DNA of 64,000 bases from Allocoprococcus sp004560705. GTDB lineage: Bacteria > Bacillota > Clostridia > Lachnospirales > Lachnospiraceae. The DNA lies in contig NZ_JBQHTK010000002.1 in the NCBI RefSeq assembly GCF_052065755.1, positions 1-64,000 on the forward strand, read 5' to 3'. A program made the position numbers and the translations under genes. Positions within the stretch are counted from its first letter, which is position 1, and each line of letters begins with the position of its first letter. Under the pieces are notes generated by a model. That model saw nothing but the letters and a program-made list of their open reading frames with translations, was not told the origin of the DNA and ran no database searches. Shown in pieces: positions 61,298 through 64,000 of this stretch.

Positions 61298-63100
61298 CTA
61301 ATTCCTGTCCAATTTGCAGACTTTCCGGTCATAGGTGAGAAGACCGTTTACTTCTTCTTCGATGTCAGAAACCTGGGTGTAGATGGCTCCGCAAAGCCCC
61401 TTCTCGATCAGCGGATCGATCTCTTCACTCATCAGGCGGTAGAAAGCGCCTCTGAAATCGCTGACGGCCGGAAAAACCTTATACCCGTAAACACCGCGCG
61501 TGCTGACATGATCTTTGATCTGACAGGCGTACCCACCATATTCGGAAATGACGAAAGCGCGTCGTTCCGGATTTACAAACTGTTTATCAAAGTAATTATG
61601 CTCACTCTTGAAATCCCCCTGTCCGCGGTCGAACCATCCGCTGGCGGAGTCGATCAGTCGGTCAGGATCCAGTTCCCGCAATAGCCGTGTGAGCTTCTTG
61701 GAGTCAAATTGTCCCCAGCCTTCATTGAAGATGACCCAGGTGCTGATACACGGGAAACAGCCAAGTGCCTGGACTGTATCGCGGCATTCCTGAATGAATT
61801 CTTCTCTGCCCCGGATACTCCTGCGGCCAAGAGGAAGGTGCAGCTTGTCACTCATACGTACCTTGAATTTCGGGAACAGAGCCGGGATCCAGGTCATAAT
61901 GGGGGCATGATAGGCGCCGCCATTTACCATGTCCTGCCATACGATCATACCGAGGCGGTCACAGTGATAGTACCACCTGGCGGTCTCAATCTTCACATGC
62001 TTGCGCAGCATATTGAATCCAAGTTCTTTCATCTTGGTAATGTCATAGATCAGAGCATCGTCGGAAGGGGCGGTATAGAGTCCGTCCGGCCAGTAGCCCT
62101 GATCCAGGATTCCATTCAGAAAGAAGGGCTTGTGATTCAGGCAGAAACGGGAGATCCCTTTTGAATCCTTTTCAATAGTATAGGTGCGCATGGCGAAATA
62201 TCCGGTCACCTCATCCTTGCCGGCACGGACACGCAGGCGGTACAGATAAGGATGATCCGGAGTCCACGGCTCCATCTGGTCCACATCGCAGTAGCAGGAA
62301 TATTCACAAAGAGAATCGGAATAATTGGTGCAGATTCCTTTGGAAATGATGTTGCCGTCGGCATCAAGAACATGGCAGACGACCGCATCCTGATCACGGC
62401 ATGCCAGTACCGGACGGTTCAATTTTAAAGAGACATGCACCGTTTCCTTGTCATACTGAGGAGTCAGATGCAGTTCCGTGATATAGATATCCGGAACCCA
62501 TTCCGCCCAGACTGTCTGCCAGATGCCGCTTTGGGCTGTATAGAACATTCCGCCGCGTTTCAGCTTCTGTTTGCCGGTGCTGTGGAAGGAGCGGTCCGAC
62601 TGGTCTCTGACAGATACTGACAGAATGTTGGAACGTTCGGTCAGTGCGTCGGTGATATCTACGGAAAACGGAAGATAACCTCCGGTGTGTTCGATGACGG
62701 TCCGGCCGTTGATCCGGACACTGGCCTGCTGGTCCACGGCACCAAAATGAAGAATACATCTCTTGCCGTATGGCGGAAGAATCTCATCGGGGAGTGTCCG
62801 TTCGCAGATCAGAGTATCATCCGGGAAAATCTGCTGCTGCACGCCCGACAGAGGAGCTTCCGGTGAAAAAGGAACCAGAATCTTCCCTGAAACAGGAGCA
62901 TGGCGTTTCTTTTTGGAAATGATGGTATAATCCCAGTAACCGTTCAGAATCATAAAATGTTCGCGTACCATCTGGGGGCGCGGATACTCTTCCAGAACGT
63001 GCTCGGGATCCAGCGACTCGCCCCACGTTGTTGTAAGGGGAAGAAGACGCCTTTTGTGATTGAAAAAATGTGCACTTTTGAGAGCAGATAAAAGATCCAT
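61298..63100 (-). CDS. Glycoside hydrolase family 2 enzyme
   Basis: The ATG at 63100 is chosen because AGAGAGGAATT precedes it; the longer frame upstream lacks a ribosome site. 600 residues: a jelly-roll sugar-binding domain (GYLPFSVDITDALTERSNIL), an immunoglobulin-like domain, then the barrel with LGFNMLRKHVKIET, the acid/base Glu in WVIFNEGWGQFD, and the nucleophile Glu in FVISEYGGYAC. It has no signal peptide, so it is cytoplasmic. Substrate could be beta-galactoside, -mannoside or -glucuronide; the sequence alone does not decide. Confidence 0.88.
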   Translation of the reverse strand: MDLLSALKSAHFFNHKRRLLPLTTTWGESLDPEHVLEEYPRPQMVREHFMILNGYWDYTIISKKKRHAPVSGKILVPFSPEAPLSGVQQQIFPDDTLICERTLPDEILPPYGKRCILHFGAVDQQASVRINGRTVIEHTGGYLPFSVDITDALTERSNILSVSVRDQSDRSFHSTGKQKLKRGGMFYTAQSGIWQTVWAEWVPDIYITELHLTPQYDKETVHVSLKLNRPVLACRDQDAVVCHVLDADGNIISKGICTNYSDSLCEYSCYCDVDQMEPWTPDHPYLYRLRVRAGKDEVTGYFAMRTYTIEKDSKGISRFCLNHKPFFLNGILDQGYWPDGLYTAPSDDALIYDITKMKELGFNMLRKHVKIETARWYYHCDRLGMIVWQDMVNGGAYHAPIMTWIPALFPKFKVRMSDKLHLPLGRRSIRGREEFIQECRDTVQALGCFPCISTWVIFNEGWGQFDSKKLTRLLRELDPDRLIDSASGWFDRGQGDFKSEHNYFDKQFVNPERRAFVISEYGGYACQIKDHVSTRGVYGYKVFPAVSDFRGAFYRLMSEEIDPLIEKGLCGAIYTQVSDIEEEVNGLLTYDRKVCKLDRN

Positions 63101-63206
63101 ATCAATTCCTCTCTTTTGTAAATTCTTGTGCAGGAGTAGTCTGCACAATTCGCTTTTTATTAGTATACCATAGACCGGCAGACGCTTCTGCAATTTTATA
63201 GAATTT

Positions 63207-63404
63207 TTACAATTCCCGCTCATCTTTTTTGACCGGAACTTTGGGAGGCTGGTAGTGATAAACATCCTCATAGGAATCCAGCTCCGCACGGGATATGGGG
63301 AGAGAGGGAATCAGTCCTGTACAATCCTGGGAGGAGGCTGCATTGGCAAGATAATCATAGGAATCAATGATACGATTGTTTTGCTGTTTTTCTTTTTTGT
63401 TCAT
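63207..63404 (-). CDS. Small hypothetical protein (65 residues)
   Basis: GGAAGG lies upstream of the ATG at 63404. The product is polar (RIIDSYDYLANAASSQDCTG, then a Pro/Lys-rich end) and probably partly disordered. It lies between two oppositely directed genes. The start of NKKEKQQNNR and good ribosome site support it as real. Confidence 0.5.
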   Translation of the reverse strand: MNKKEKQQNNRIIDSYDYLANAASSQDCTGLIPSLPISRAELDSYEDVYHYQPPKVPVKKDEREL

Positions 63405-63538
63405 GAAAATAACCTTCCTTTTTTTATGATATTTTCTGCATCAGGGGAAAAACTATGTAAAATTCATTGTAAAAACTTTATAAAGAGTTTATGATAATGT
63501 AAGGAAACAAGTTATAAAAGAGGAGTAAATAGCGAAAA

Positions 63539-64000
63539 ATGAAGATTGTTTTAGATACACATGCACATACATTGGCAAGTGGACATGCATATAATACGAT
63601 AAGAGAAATGGCAAAGGCGGCTGCGGATAAAGGACTGGAGGCGATCGCACTGACGGATCATGCGCCGGACATGCCCGGAAGCTGCCATTTGTTCTATTTT
63701 CAGAATCTGCGTGTCGTTCCAAGAAATCAATGCGGCGTAAAGCTCTTCCTTGGAACGGAAGCCAATATACTGGATGAGAACGGAAGTGTGGATCTCCCGG
63801 ATTCGGTTCTTGCGGAAATGGATCTGGTCATTGCCAGTATTCATCCGCCGTGCTATAAAGGGGCAAAGACGAAAAAGGATATTACAAACGCATATCTTGC
63901 AGCAATGGAGAACCCGCATATCGATATTATCGGGCATCCGGATGATGGTAGATTTATGGTAGATTATGAAGCAATCGTAAAGAAGGCGAAAGAGACGCAC
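63539..64000 (+). CDS. PHP-domain phosphoesterase, cut by window end
   Basis: The frame opens at the ATG at 63539 and runs off the right edge with 154 codons. It contains the PHP metal motifs: LDTHAHTLASGHAYNTI (HxH), ALTDHAPDMPGSCH, LGTEANI, MDLVIASIHPP and IDIIGHPDD. It matches YcdX-type phosphatases. RBS GAGGAG lies 12 bases before the ATG. Likely a trinuclear-metal phosphoesterase of the cytoplasm. Confidence 0.9.
   Translation, partial: MKIVLDTHAHTLASGHAYNTIREMAKAAADKGLEAIALTDHAPDMPGSCHLFYFQNLRVVPRNQCGVKLFLGTEANILDENGSVDLPDSVLAEMDLVIASIHPPCYKGAKTKKDITNAYLAAMENPHIDIIGHPDDGRFMVDYEAIVKKAKETH

Noticed and set aside
1..64000. Integrase, relaxase, attachment sites or tRNA genes marking element ends
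   Set aside because: I looked for tyrosine or serine recombinase signatures, a relaxase and a tRNA cloverleaf and saw none, so the element boundaries cannot be stated.

Overview
The window looks like a chromosomal stretch from a gut Firmicute, most likely a Lachnospiraceae (clostridial cluster XIVa) species. Base composition is low to medium GC, AGGAGG-type ribosome binding sites are strong and typical, and the gene set includes a DUF4317 protein, GlgB, a clostridial Y-family polymerase with a YolD partner, and an Ior/PaaK amino-acid fermentation locus. No rRNA, tRNA or CRISPR array was recognised.

Positions 1 to about 27 kb are an accessory, probably mobile region read almost entirely on the plus strand. 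Its core (1948-18705) encodes a YbjN-like protein, a ClpP-like serine protease, a VirD4/TraG-type ATPase broken by a one-base insertion, a tandem 14-residue repeat protein rich in Gly-Gly, a ClpB-type AAA+ unfoldase with an unfamiliar N-terminal domain, a JAMM-peptidase/E1 (ThiF) fusion, a free copy of the unfoldase N-domain, two membrane-anchored E2-like proteins, a SprT-like metalloprotease, a HerA-like ATPase and two more HExxH proteins. Together these resemble a compact ubiquitin-like conjugation, deconjugation and proteolysis system, and this is the most interesting part of the window. Downstream lie a guanylate-kinase-like protein, a 550-nt hairpin-rich non-coding stretch that is a candidate large structured RNA (about 19890-20448), small helical proteins, a sigma-70-like factor, a flavodoxin, and a decayed IS1182-type insertion sequence (23625-25464) sitting inside an older inverted repeat.

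From 25.6 to 43 kb there is a patchwork of accessory and broken genes: a DarT1-associated NADAR-like antitoxin with no DarT toxin, XRE regulators, a c-di-GMP-I-like riboswitch in front of a frameshifted GAF/BTAD regulator, remnants of AAA_14, MNT, DUF4258, YgiT, substrate-binding-protein, WYL and XRE genes, an orphan 2TM-NUDIX-like protein, and an intact two-component/ABC module of the antimicrobial-peptide-resistance type (37000-42025).

From 43 kb on the content is more ordinary. There is a LexA-like box between a small gene and a Y-family polymerase/YolD pair. An aromatic or branched amino-acid oxidation locus follows: a TrpR-like regulator, IorA, IorB, PaaK-type ligase and ACT protein on plus; an acyl-CoA synthetase, amidohydrolase and aminotransferase on minus; and a sodium:solute symporter. 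Two of its promoters share a GATTTAAAG-ATTAAA motif just downstream of the -10. The window closes with a broken GHKL sensor kinase, a KptA remnant, an XRE/membrane-protein pair, a short DUF4317 protein, GlgB, a GH2 glycosidase, a small protein, and the start of a PHP-domain phosphoesterase.

Several frameshifts fall at or near A-runs (3389, 24751, 42714). Some breaks may therefore be sequencing errors rather than decay. Function calls rest on motifs read by eye; no database search was run.
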